Origin: Amphirosellinia nigrospora
Taxonomy: Eukaryota > Ascomycota > Sordariomycetes > Xylariales > Xylariaceae
DNA: 64,000 nucleotides
NCBI GenBank assembly: GCA_004123355.1
Contig: SCHM01000003.1
Span: 2,871,058-2,935,057 of the forward strand
Reading direction: 5' to 3'
Shown one piece after another: positions 12,257-23,663 of the stretch. Under the pieces are notes generated by a model that saw nothing but the letters and a program-made list of their open reading frames with translations, did not search any database and had not been told where the DNA came from. The translations under genes and the position numbers were made by a program. Each line of letters begins with the position of its first letter. The stretch's first letter is position 1.

Positions 12257-12832
12257 TTAGGCACCCGTAACCTCCTTCACAACCCGCGCAAGTTCAGCCT
12301 TCTCGACATCCAAGCCGTCCAGCGGACCCCCAGGAGCCAGGAGCGTCTTCATCACGTCACCTAACTTCGGTTTCTCGCCCAACCCAGCCACGACATCCCC
12401 CACGATGGCTCGGAGCTGGTCTTTGCTAAGCTCTTCGACACCACTGCCGGCGACGTACTCGTCCAACACGGTGATCTGCGCCTCTTCCTTGGCGGCCAGA
12501 TCATCGCGACCCGCGGCCGCAAACTCGTCCCGAGCTTCGGCACAGCCTCGCCCCTGCTTGCGGAGCAGCGCCAGCGCAGCGTCTGTGATGGGCGACGATG
12601 TCTTGGATGCGTTCAGCGTCGCCGATAGTGCCCCGCGCAATACGGATAATCGCGCCGCGTCCTTGGCGCGCATCGCTGCCTTCAGGTCCGCCTTGAGCTT
12701 CTGTAATAGAGGCGGGGCTGGCGCATCGCTGTAGCTGCGTGCGAAGGCGACGATGGGCGTCCTGCAAGAGGACAGCCCGCTGGTCCGAGCGCGGAGCAGA
12801 TTTGTTGATAACCGCATGCTGGGGAGGGACAT
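12257..12832 (-). CDS. AIM41: YqeY/GatB-domain mitochondrial protein, AIM41-like
   Basis: This is a single-exon, 191-aa protein. Residues 1-35 are rich in Arg and Ser with no acidic residues (MSLPSMRLSTNLLRART), like a mitochondrial presequence. The YqeY-type helical domain follows: LQKLKADLKAAMRAKDAARL, then a block ending EEAQITVLDEYV and a C-terminal bundle with LGEKPKLGDVMKTLL. The bacterial relatives share a tRNA-binding fold with the C-terminal part of the GatB amidotransferase subunit. The role of the yeast protein AIM41 in mitochondria is poorly defined. The reading frame is uninterrupted and strongly GC-biased at third positions. It is convergent with GCP2. Confidence 0.85.
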   Translation of the reverse strand: MSLPSMRLSTNLLRARTSGLSSCRTPIVAFARSYSDAPAPPLLQKLKADLKAAMRAKDAARLSVLRGALSATLNASKTSSPITDAALALLRKQGRGCAEARDEFAAAGRDDLAAKEEAQITVLDEYVAGSGVEELSKDQLRAIVGDVVAGLGEKPKLGDVMKTLLAPGGPLDGLDVEKAELARVVKEVTGA

Positions 12833-13544
12833 GGTGATCGTCGAGATGGAGGTCGAGCGGGTGAGATCGAGGCTACCGGTTGCTAGGTTGTTGGATACGG
12901 CTCGACCGGGGTAGGAGGCTGGCTAGCTTAGAGAAGAATGTGACGGGGATGGTTGAAATTTGAAGCCCTGAAATATTACAATTGAGCCCTGGCGTTCAAT
13001 TGGCCAATGAAAAGCGTTAGTGTGGTTGGATATACTTTGTCCCCTGGCTAGGTAGGTAGCAATGACACGGACCCTTCCCCAGGGGGCGACACACCGACGG
13101 CACCTACCGTACCTAGTTCGACATGGTAAATTCTGCCCTACACAAATCTCAAGGTCAATGCTATAAAACTTAGGTATTCGTTACCTATCTTTCCTTTCTT
13201 TATACTCCTCTCCGGCACAACTAATGCCTAAATATCTACATACCTAGATAGATTAGGTCACGGGTCTAGTCAGGAGGCATGCTTATATTCTGCCCCTAAT
13301 TACCACATGTACCAACCAAGACTGGCTGCTTGTAAGTTAGGTAGCGTACAGCATACGAGCCCTTAGGCACCGAGGTACTTTAAGATACTAAGGTAGTAGT
13401 AGATTGCCAGACAAAACAGAGTATTTGCCTGTTTGAGCCATATTGCTTGGTTTTGATTCGTCAAAGCCGGCAATAGAGCTCAATCCTGTTGTCTTGGCAT
13501 AGGACTTTTTTTTCATTCACTTTTGTGCTTAGTGTTGGGCATCA
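12833..13544. other. Gap upstream of AIM41
   Basis: 712 nt holding the AIM41 promoter and the end of the next gene. It is dense in TAGGTA/TACCTA/CCTAGG motifs (for example 13045-13055, 13105-13112, 13235-13258, 13337-13342). No coding sequence is seen. Confidence 0.5.
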
Positions 13545-14440
13545 TTAGCGCACGAGCTTGCATCGCGCCCCAAAGCGAGATTTCGCCTCAAGTTCGGCCG
13601 GCCAGCTTTGTATAGGTATCCTGTCATCCTCAGGAACGGCAATATTGTAGGTTATAGTGCTGATTCCAGTGAAGTTGCCATTGTAGAGCGCGTCGAGTCG
13701 GATCTTCAGATCACTAATACAGCCTCAAGACACTCGTTATAGTGTTATCATGATAACGTTAAAAGAAAAGCCGAGAAAAAAAGAGAAGAGAAGGTATAGA
13801 AGACAATTAGAAATCACCTGATGAAGAACGCCAGCGACTGAATGCCGTCACGGCAAGGGTCGGATGCAAGTGCACTTCCCGCGGTTGGCCCACATGCACC
13901 CAGACAAGCTTTCCATCTAAACTACTACCGTCCACGGATACGCCGCTCTGGATAGTAATCATCGACGTCTAATTTCGTCTGGGTCACCTCGGCAGCTATC
14001 TTGGGTTACACGACCACTTTCGAGACAGGTGGCAAGATGTCTCCGTGATCTCCTTGGTCTCCTTGGTCTCCGTCTCTGGCCCGGTGCCTGATTGGTCCCG
14101 TGGAGTAGCAGTCAAGGAGCAGCCAAGTCCAGTGAGGGCACCAGCACCACTCCAGCACCACTCCAGTAACCGGGAAGCCCGCAGTAGACCACTGCCGCAT
14201 CACTCCGACCTGGAACCCTGTGAGCAACCCGTTGGCAGCCACGTGGAGGCAGATGAGCAGCCGAATCGTAGAGTTCATGACGATGATTCCAGCAGGACAG
14301 GCGAAGGCCTCGGCCCCGACTGGCTGGTCGTCTTCGGAAATGTGCACTCAAACTGACAGCTTGGATGGTGACGGCCCAGTCAGCTGGCACGGGGTTCTTG
14401 CGAATGGTCACATTGCGAGAGGAGCTCAAACAACCATCAA
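13545..14440 (-). CDS. Unidentified multi-exon gene, model incomplete
   Basis: I do not recognise the family. The last exon (13713-13545) is clearly coding-like: SDLKIRLDALYNGNFTGIST, then NIAVPEDDRIPIQSWPAEL, ending CKLVR and TAA. A 104-nt intron (13817-13714; GTGATT donor, TATTAG acceptor) joins it to an exon at 13968-13818. That exon reads MITIQSGVSVDG, then GKLVWVHVG, and after one apparent missing base at C3 13889-13891 reads ASDPCRDGIQSLAFFIS. A 46-nt intron (14014-13969) may link it to GDILPPVSKV. Further upstream, NVTIRKNPVPADWAV and then EDDQPVGAEAFACPAGIIV look coding in two frames (shift near 14350), but the start is unresolved. Confidence is good for the last two exons and low for the rest. 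Confidence 0.45.
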
Positions 14441-14858
14441 TGCTTTCTGATTCGTTACCCTATCCTCGGGACAGTAATTAAAGTCTGGCAGAAACCTTAA
14501 GCAGACCTCATTTCCCCTATTTTCTGATCATATTCCATAACAACCCACTGATCTCACAAGAGTTTTTTGCCTTGCTGTGTTGTCAACCCGCATGGGCGCG
14601 CCTCGGTCGTTCTTTTCGATAGCATCGCAGAGCTAGACGGCCTTGCCGACTTCGTGCATTGCTAAACACGTGGATTTCTGCGGCTGAACGCGTATTCGAC
14701 AGGCTCCCACGCGGAGACACACATCGATACCAACCCCTCTCATTTTTGGTGTCCAAGCTCGAGATATGCGTTTCTGGTTCAAGCGACAAAGGATCGACGA
14801 CAGGGTGCAAGAATACATTCGAGATAACCCATCGGTACCCCAAATCCCACTAGCAGCG
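14441..14858. other. Gap between the methyltransferase and the 13.5 kb gene
   Basis: 418 nt. It should contain the 3' end of the methyltransferase and the promoter of the unidentified gene. No supportable ORF. Confidence 0.5.
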
Positions 14859-16707
14859 CTATCGACGGGGCTTCTTACCCACACAGACATATCTTTGGAG
14901 CAGTCAGAAACGTCCTAAACTCAAGATTCACGCCTGGGGAGACAATACTCACAAGGGGAAGTATGGCTAAATAAGACGCCGCGGCTTGTCAGCAGTCCGG
15001 CCATCCACAAAATTAATATGCTATGAGTATCAAGGATTGTACCTTGAGCGCCGGGTTAGCAGCTTCTGTTCTCGCTTTTGCTACCAAAACGTGAAATTCA
15101 GTGATTGACATGCTAGAATGACTGTCAACATTACCCCTAGTTCCGTTTAGCATGTCCTTCGAGGGGCGTACCTAAGATAATGAGTGAAAGGGTATAATGC
15201 CACCGAAGACAATAACATCCGGACATTCTCCTGGTTGGCGGCCCCGATATCATAGTCCCTTTGATCTGCAATAGCCACTTTGTCAACACTGAACTCGACT
15301 CGACGGCTGAGACTCTTACTGTCCGACCAAGCACACATCGGCAGTGGGATCATTCTCTCGTCTACGTCCGTGAACCCAGCATTTCTAAGCCAGCCGCCAA
15401 GTCGGCGTGGCGCCCTTGGGTTCTTGCATTGTTCCATGGCATAAAGATATGTCTGCGACCACTGGCGAAGGGCCGAATCTGTCAGATGTATATGAGCCCC
15501 AAGTCCCGTGAGCGCACGTATTTGGGCAAGATTTACTATCCGTCAGGGCACCATTGTCTGACTGTGCATTGAAATCGATTTCCGCCATTTGCACCCAGCC
15601 TCCAGGTCGGAGGCTTCGGAATATATCACGAATGTATCCAGTCCACCGTTCCGCATTGATGCCACCGGCTACTAATCGACTGTTGACAAGGTCGAAATGG
15701 TTCGAGGAAAACTGGAATCTGCACTTCGTGTTAGAATTTTCCGTGCCCGGACATTACGAAGCCTTACGGCATATTCAGGTCGTCGACATCGAGATACAGG
15801 TTCTCTAAACCTTCTTCGGGTTGTGGTGGTGCGGTGTTATGTCGATCCCTCGAACCTAAACTCTTTGATTAGCGGACGACATTTTCAAGAGACCGCCAAT
15901 CATTCTCTTGGGCATCATAGTCATGATGTGGTGTTCTGTTCCTTACTCCCCAAGGGAGAGGGTTTTGTCTCCAATTCGCGACTGTTCGTCGCGCCAACGG
16001 CCTTCTAATACGCAACCATAGATGACCCTCGGGCGAGAAGGAAAGAGACTATCGATGGTACAGCCAGGGAACTGCGCGCTAATTACAGAGATATCCATAA
16101 CAACAGCGACAAAATTGAATGGGAAACTGGGCTCTACATACCTCGCATCTAGGATGTTCCCAAGCCACCTGAAGAGCCCACTATTCAAGAAATTGTCAAC
16201 ATTCAGCTCTATATTGCGAGCCAGGGGTTACACTCAAGTAACGTGGTGGCTTCGAGCTAATGCCGGCAAGGCTTGTAATGTCGAAGAGCCTCCGCCGGCG
16301 GTGAATCGGCAAGGAGTAAGGACATAGTGGATTCTCACCTCTCCCGTTCCAAACCCACAATCGAGGACTCGTCTCGGCGTTGTAATATGCGGGAAGATAA
16401 ATCTATTATCGAACATCATAGTCAAAACGCCATGTTGGATGCGTAATCGAAGAGTCTCATCCTATACACGCCGCCTGTTAGCTTCATTTTTCGTTTCCTA
16501 CCTCCTTCCGCCAATAAGCACTGCATGACACACCTCGTCAACGGGCACGAAATACGTGTTATTGTCGATAGCGTATCGTTGAAACGATCGGTTATGAAGA
16601 AGAAATGTCTCTTGAACTTCGTCACTGAGTTCCACGGTGTCTGCTTGGCTATTGACATGTTAGCAGGTCAACAAAATCATCCAAGCTGAGAATAACTACT
16701 CGGCCAT
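14859..16707 (-). CDS. LaeA/UMTA-like SAM-dependent methyltransferase, 11 exons, one frameshift
   Basis: This is a class I methyltransferase of the fungal Methyltransf_23 type, found in secondary-metabolism regulators and many orphan enzymes; the substrate is unknown. In order: the N-terminal DETLRLRIQHGVLTMMFDNR, motif I RVLDCGFGTGEWA, VRGIDITPHHHNP, ENLYLDVDDLNMP, NHFDLVNSRLVAG, RSLRPGGWVQMAEIDF, RRLGGWLRNAGFTDV and the end PLYVCVGKKPRR. Exons: 16707-16700, 16648-16534, 16461-16339, 16180-16142, 15855-15768, 15718-15537, 15478-15320, 15265-15172, 15112-15043, 14966-14953 and 14892-14859. With one missing base at G3 15818-15820 this closes at 308 aa. The 8-nt first exon (ATGGCCGA, weak GTAGTT donor) is tentative. 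Most introns are 49-76 nt, but two are 158 and 286 nt. There are no biosynthetic neighbours, so a link to a metabolite cluster is unsupported. Confidence 0.8.
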
Positions 16708-19700
16708 TTCTAGGAATATCCTCTTTTCAAGCGATGGTACTGCGCGGATTTGCAGTTTTCGATGTCGACACAATTATTTTTCTACACTTATTGCTCGGTA
16801 GGTGTGGCGGAGGCTGTCACTGTCACACACAGAAACCTCTGTGAGCTCACCGCAGTTATCTAATAGGCTTACCCAGCCGGACCTTAATTTTCTCAGCCTG
16901 CGAACCACCAGGATGGGGTTTAAAATTACTTCCTATTTTTCCTCTCCCCGAGCTATAACTGGTATCTGCAAGTTGCGGAATCAATGTACGACGGCCTTAG
17001 ACTTATGTGGAGCTAATGGGTATTATGACCTGGTCGACAGAACCACTGCATAATGGTCACCCACACGCAGCACCTCGGACCCCACGATACTGTTAGTACC
17101 GCTGTCGATCGTGTGCTGCATACACATCCATGAACATCAAGCTCTTATATATAATAGAACAATCGTCTCGTCGGGATTGCTGCGAAATAAACCATGGCCT
17201 GTACAAGGATTCTCGATAACACACCCGGATATACCATGGCGTCCATGAACTTGGTACCACTGGTTGGAGAGTATAAAAGATGACGTTGAACGGCACCACG
17301 TCTCATTGCAGGTTACCGGCGTCGAGCGTATGCCTGGCTGGAGGACGACGGGCTCTACACAGCACTGGCATTGTTGGGTAGTAGTGGCCTTGTTGTGTGG
17401 CCTGATAGGACCAAGGGACCACTCGTAAAGGCCAGAGTAACGTTCATACTACCTAATAGAACTAGCCTGGTTCTCCCTGGTCTTCAGAACACATATATCC
17501 CTTGCTATCCACTTGTCCCCTCGGCTGCAGGTCGCGGTTCAACCGGCTAACGCGTACCCTGGAGCGGGCGGCCTAGCAGCGGAGGAAGCTCGATGTTTGG
17601 AAAAGAATTGAAATGAGTGTTCCTGGGGAAGCGGAAGCGCTGAAATGCCGGGGACACAGGTGTGCTGATCTCGGCACTGTGAGGTGACTTCCGCCCAATG
17701 TCCCGTGTGGCGCACAACAGCAGCGCTCGAAGATCCCAAGCCAATGGTTCAGCTGGGTAGCTAACGCCTTTGGTACATGGCACAGAATACACAGTAATTC
17801 ACCACCCAGAGGCTTGGGTCTAGTGAGAGGGGTCCCTCCGTATCCTGACGGGATTGGCATGGTTACTTGCCATGCTATTCCCTGCTGTGGCGCCTGACAT
17901 TGATAGCCCAAGCTACAGACAGATTTTATTTAAAGGACACAAAAATGAAGCATTTGGTCTAACGCCATCGGCGTTCGACCATTTCTCTATGTTGTTACTA
18001 ACCAGCCACGAGCAGACATATATGTATATGTCTAGGCTTCCTTGTGGGCCACTATGGCAACAGGGGAGGAGAGAGCATTATGCTGTACAACCGCTCCTAG
18101 TGCCACTGACCATCTGCATTTTGAGAGGCGGCTTGAGAACCATAGCCAAACAGCAGCAATTAACCCGCGGTAATGCTGTCGGCTAGACATTACAAGGCTA
18201 GATAGCTACGGGAACACTTTATCGTGCAAATAACGGAAGGAAAATAGGCATTAGATTTCGCGATGAATACCCTTTTGCGATTAGCGGACCACAAGGTCAT
18301 ACACTATCTCACCTCACCGCCACACCGTCTCTGGGAGTGTCAATGGCTCATCGCTCATCAGGGGTCCAACAAGCTGGGTCATGACAGACATGTCTATTTG
18401 GCCTTCAATGACTCGACCCCTGTCGACGGCGTGTAGGCAGAGTAGCTTAGGGGGTTACCACCCGGGACAGACGAAATACCTGCCTTTTAAAAAACCCCAC
18501 GCGATCGATACGAAATGTGAAGTATAGCGGGCCGGCTATGGTGGAGTTGTTCTTCGCCCAGACACGCCACGCCCTTGGAGAGGGTGGCATCGGAGGGTCA
18601 TCACTTGGGCCGCAATATCTCGACAACACATTCACCAGTGTCTTGACCGAAAGTGTCATACTACTACGGCGAATGTTGATCTTACGTGGACCTTACTTTC
18701 CATACCCAATCGCTGTAGCATCAAGTATCAGGAGAGCGAAGGTCTATACCATGCCTCTGGCCCTTATAAACGGCTTACACCAACCTACATGCCAACACGC
18801 ACAGTGCAGGCAAAAGCGCTGGCGCTGCTAATAATAACACTAGTGTTAAGGAATAATAGGTTGCCTTTTTTCGTTAATGTGAGCCTCCCAAGTTATGATT
18901 GACGCCCGCAGATGCTTAGGATTTCCATGGGCTCATACCCCCTGTTTGGGAGCTCTGAAGGACGACTCCGCTTCGCCGCCTTTGACAGAAGCAGGCCAAG
19001 CTAAAGATGGTTAATTAGCAGGTTCTAAAATCCCTAGACGCACGCAATTTTCCTTGCCGCTCCCCACAAGATCATACTGATGAGAAATTACCTACCGGCA
19101 ATGTCCCAAATTGCTGGGAATTGTTCCACAGAATGAATCGGGTATGGCCCGGTTAGTCCTGGCAGACAGGGCGGGCCACGTCTAGGCCGGGAAAAGCCGG
19201 TCACGTATCGCAACAGCACGACAGATGGCGTGGGCTTATGCAGCTCTAAATGCATATATCCACGATATCAGACACGTTGGAATGTTGTGGTATGGAACTA
19301 TGAGAAACGTCGCCGCATGACAGAAGGCAGCACGGTTACCTGGAATACAAGTACACTACTAGATATTCCTTCATCCTTCGAGATGTCTTACCTTATTTTA
19401 GTGAACATGCATTAGCGTGTACCAGAGTATCGGGTCAGACAGCTTTGTGGGCGTATCCATATCATTTTAGTTGGCTAATCTTTTCCGTCAGCACGATACT
19501 CATACGTAAGGTCGGACCAGAAAACAGCTTCGTTTTGTTTGGTTTCACTTAATAAAACGTCGGTTCGGGATTAGCTTCAAACGCCTAGTTCCGAAGAGTT
19601 TTCCAAAGGAATGCGCCGCGGTTTTCGAACTGTTTCTCGTGGACCAGGCATCGCTACAAAAGTACCGGCTTAATAATAAAGCAGTATACGACGGGGCAAT

Positions 19701-20944
19701 TTGCGCCTCTAGTACGATATTGCATGAAGACACTGTATACCAAAAGAATTGGCAAATATGATAGCTCATATCGGCCAAAATATTCATTTGAAGGTTGAGC
19801 CCCGAGGTTCCCGAAGCGTTCTGGTGCTAATCAAAAGTCGCCAATCTCAGCCCATTTCAGCTTAATTAACCCGAGCGTGTGGCTCTGGTTTCACTGGATC
19901 CACGAACCTGGTGCAAGGAATCGCCAGCGTGTGTGGGCGATAAGCGGGATTCGTCCAAGCCCATCTGCTGCAAGCCACCCTCCCATGCACTGTGGTCTAG
20001 GTACTCCGGACACGGCATTAAGACACGACACTTACACAACATACATCTCTACGGCATACATACGCCGAAGAGCCTGGCCATCGTCTTACCCGTCATATCA
20101 ATTTATTTTGCACTGTGGCAATTACGTTAGCCGTGTGCTTAGTCGATCAGACCGAGATGTACAACCACCTGCAAAACATTTATAGGCTCACCGTATCATC
20201 ACCTTGTTCATAATTGAAACATAGAGAAGCAGTCGGCCGATGGGACCAAGGATGACCTAGGGAGGGAGGCCCGGATTCGTTCCGGGTTAAGTGGTTGTCG
20301 AGACCGGGGACGACTGTGTCACCTGCCAACGTATCCATCCTCAAACCCACTGCGACCACACAGCTGGCCCCTATCATTTCTGACGTGGTCTTGCATTCTG
20401 CGAATAGTGATCCAAGCGCACTACGACGCCGCCACAGGTCGCCCAATGCCGTGGCCCCGGAATAGGTCCAGATGTTGTGTTTCTAGTGCGACACGGTAGC
20501 GAAGCAGGCCTGTAACGGACGTATGTGTCATTGTCGGTTAGCACACCTCCTAGTTTGCATTCCGAGTACTTTCTCCTACTTTCTTAGCATCTCTCGAAGG
20601 CCGTGGCGAACACGTCATCCATTCGCCAGTCTCGACTCAAAGGAACTCCGTATGCTGCTTGACGTGGTAGGCGAGCTTCCGCCGCCCGTGGTTAGTATGT
20701 CTGATCTTGGTTCTGCTCTACGAGGAGCGGAAGAAAAGCAAAGCCAAGGGGTTATCACTTTGCCCCTCTGGGTACGTAACACATCGCCCCAGCCTCATGG
20801 TTCTGTGCCGCATGGAATCCCAAACACCAGCATCACACCTCATACCGACAGGTGGTATGGGGATGCCGCTGGGGTACAGCAACAACCATCACGGCTCGAC
20901 CCGGGCCTTACCAACACCATGGTTTGTGTACCGGACAATAAACC

Positions 20945-21187
20945 AGCCGGCTCAAGTTCTGCAACCAGATAGCCCAATACGCCCAGGAGCGCTCTGAGTT
21001 GCTTTTGGCGACGCATACCATCTGGGGCTCACAGGAAATAGCCCCAACGGCGCGGCCCGGAGAGATGGACGAGTCAGTAGCGATGGGCGTTCCAGCTCTC
21101 TGGGCGGCCAGAGTGGATTCAAAGATGTCTGGTGACTTCTTGCCTGGCTGTTCCCAACTGCTCCTAGCCCGGGAACTCAACACGTGA
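20945..21187 (+). other. Coding-like fragment, unidentified
   Basis: This open frame has amphipathic, protein-like composition (RLKFCNQIAQYAQERSELLL, then MDESVAMGVPALWAARVDSK). A possible acceptor lies just upstream (ACCAG near 20945). It could be the last exon of a small gene starting near 20520, which would need indel-tolerant reading. No family recognised. Confidence 0.25.
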
Positions 21188-22282
21188 AGCCTGCTTCCAG
21201 CCTGCTGAATACTACTGCCATTCCAATAGACTGTCCCCTGTGGTTCCGAGGTAGCAGCAGTGCGACGTGCCGCGCAGCTAAATAGTCGTAGTAGCAGGAC
21301 CGTACATATCTATCATGCGTCATGCCCCATACTCTCCACACGATACAGGTACCTATATGTGCGTGCACGGTATTTATGTAGCGGCAGCTCTCATTACCGG
21401 CCATGTGCAGCCGCGCTACCACCGGAATACCAAGGACAGGAAGGAGGATAAGAAGTACCAGGCAGAGGTTCCATACATAACATGTCTATGGACCTATCAA
21501 CCGGGAGATATGCGGCCGGGTATGCGAGCAGATGAACGGGGCCATGTACGTATTCGACAGTTGCATTCGAAACATGCAGGTGTTACTCGATGTACTTGGT
21601 TGATATCGTCGTGGATACGTGCATGGATGGATGCATGCGTACATGGTGTAGTTCTGCCGCAGCTCAGTAACTAAGTAGTAGCAGATGAGTTCAGCTCCCC
21701 CTTCAACTCTGCCCTGCTTCGCACCCGAGCCAGCCCATTCCTGATTCCTCCAACACCGCCTGATGCGACACAACTCTTGCATCCCACAAAATGCAGCCCC
21801 CAAGGCGGATAAAATAAGAGAGCCAAGAAGAGATTCTCGCACAGCACTGGACGGGGTCCGAGGCACTCTCCATCGATAGACAGGCTCGCCAGGCAAACGT
21901 CACAAGAGAGGGGGAGGCAGGCAAAGGAAATCTGTGCGGGTCGGCCGGGTTTTCTGGCCGCGCGACCAAATAAATGGCCGAAAGTCATGGCTCAATCGTC
22001 AAAACAAGATACCGGTACTTACAAATAACAAATTCATGATTTATCTTCTAACCCCCTCTTGCCAAGACCTGCCCTTTTTGGAGCCTCTAAGGATCTGTGT
22101 TCACACTCGAAAAAAAAATTTGACGCCGGACGTGGACAGGGGAACATATTATACATCACAGTGCAGAATTTTATTATTTCGAATGGGCTCGAGCCCTATT
22201 ATTATTTGTCCACAAGGATAACGTGAGAATGAAACGCCAGGGTACAGGATAAGTAGTGTAACGGGTGTGAAAATGAGAAAGC

Positions 22283-22298
22283 AAAAAAAAAAAAAAAA
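22283..22298 (+). repeat. Poly(A) run of 16
   Basis: Uninterrupted A16 in AT-rich intergenic DNA. No adjacent target duplication or retroelement sequence recognised. Confidence 0.9.
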
Positions 22299-23663
22299 GA
22301 TTAATAATTTCATGTCAAATCCACTCTGATTATTGGCTGAAAAACACTTTCCTCTTACATATTGTTTGTGGTCATCAGATAACCGTGGCTCACGTAAGTA
22401 ATTGGCTTAGATCATCAAGGATGAATTAATTGACTGGTCAGTTCTTTGATTATTTCCATCATTGCCTCTCCCTAGTGTAACCTGTTTTTTCTGGTTTGAT
22501 TGGTCAGATTTTTTTTCTTTTCTTTCTTGTGAAATGTATTGACCTACGGTGTAGAAAGTGTACAAAATTTAATGTCCACCATTGTAACCCGTATTACTAG
22601 GTAATACTTCCAAGTGATTTAAAATGCTATTTGTTCTAGATTAGTACTATTGGATTGGTCTTCTCATGTCTAAATGCTGCTTACTTGACCAACGTAATCA
22701 TTTTAAGCCTCAACTTATGCAAATGACATACATTTGCGTACTACCATGCTTACGTGCGTATGTAGTAGACTTTGTGTGCGCCTTCGCCTCACTTCACCCT
22801 TGACCAAGAACAATGACGAATCAACCTAGAATCCTGCAGCCATCCCAGCCCTTAGGTAATTCGGGAGAAGTTGCCTCAAAGTAAGAATCTCTTCGTAAGT
22901 CAACACTACAAGTTTGACAAGGCTATTTCCGAAAACCCTGATCAGGTACTGTTCATCAATGGGAAACTTTTGATCCTTGGTATGATCAATTTGTATTTAA
23001 GTAGAGCTGCTTAAGTTCCTAGAACGAAAAGGCTAATTTTACTAGGCCCTAGATTGCGAACTAAGCAAAAACTCTCACCGACTATTGTAGGCTTGACAGC
23101 CAGCTACCTACACTAGACGAGACATGTGATGAGATAAACCAGCCCGTTTGTCGGGGATATACCATGTACACTACTATGGAAAACGTGGATAAGCGAGTAC
23201 TAAGTCGCATAGAGCCTGCTTAATGATATCTATGGACTGCCCAAATCATTTGGGTAATGGGCGTCTGCTGATAAGGTATTACAAGTAGTATATTAACCTA
23301 AAGCACTCTTACACCTTTGTACTGTACAATCGAGGGACAGCCATCCTTTTAGTCTTGTATCAAACCAAGAAAGAAAAAGAAAAGCCGCCAGTGGCAAACG
23401 ACCCGCATCCATGATCTGCGTATAGACAGACCAATCCAACGGCAGACTAGCCCCTCTGTTTCCCTTGCCGTATGCCTATATCCTTGTATTCGCCCATGCA
23501 GTGCCCAGTTTACAACCCCTTTGCGCCGTCGCCCTCAAACCAAGAAAAAACATGAATGAACCGCGATCTCGTATCGATAACCGAGCCCCGGCGAGATGAA
23601 ATTTTGAGGGTTGGATGCAATAAGAAATGTCCCAAAGCCGTCGTGCAAACATTGAAAATAGTC

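Larger units (their letters stand above)
16708..23663. other. Seven-kilobase gene-poor region
   Basis: No recognisable gene on either strand. Open frames here are short and lack family motifs. The best coding-like piece is about 20945-21187 on +, reading AQYAQERSELLLATHTIWGS and ending at a TGA; upstream its frame meets a stop unless an intron or indel is assumed. The part from 22000 to 23460 is AT-rich, with a run of 16 A at 22283-22298. No terminal repeats or transposase motifs were visible, though decayed elements cannot be excluded by eye. Confidence 0.5.

Noticed and set aside
14006-14356. Competing + strand ORF over the 13.5-14.4 kb gene
   Set aside because: The - strand has splice-compatible exons with ordered protein; the + strand frame is Pro/His/Ser-rich shadow.
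14859-16707. Secondary-metabolite gene cluster around the methyltransferase
   Set aside because: No PKS, NRPS, terpene synthase, P450 or transporter nearby; the neighbours are housekeeping genes.
16708-23663. Transposon or viral insertion in the gene-poor region
   Set aside because: No transposase, reverse transcriptase or terminal-repeat signal could be seen by eye; a repeat search would be needed to claim one.
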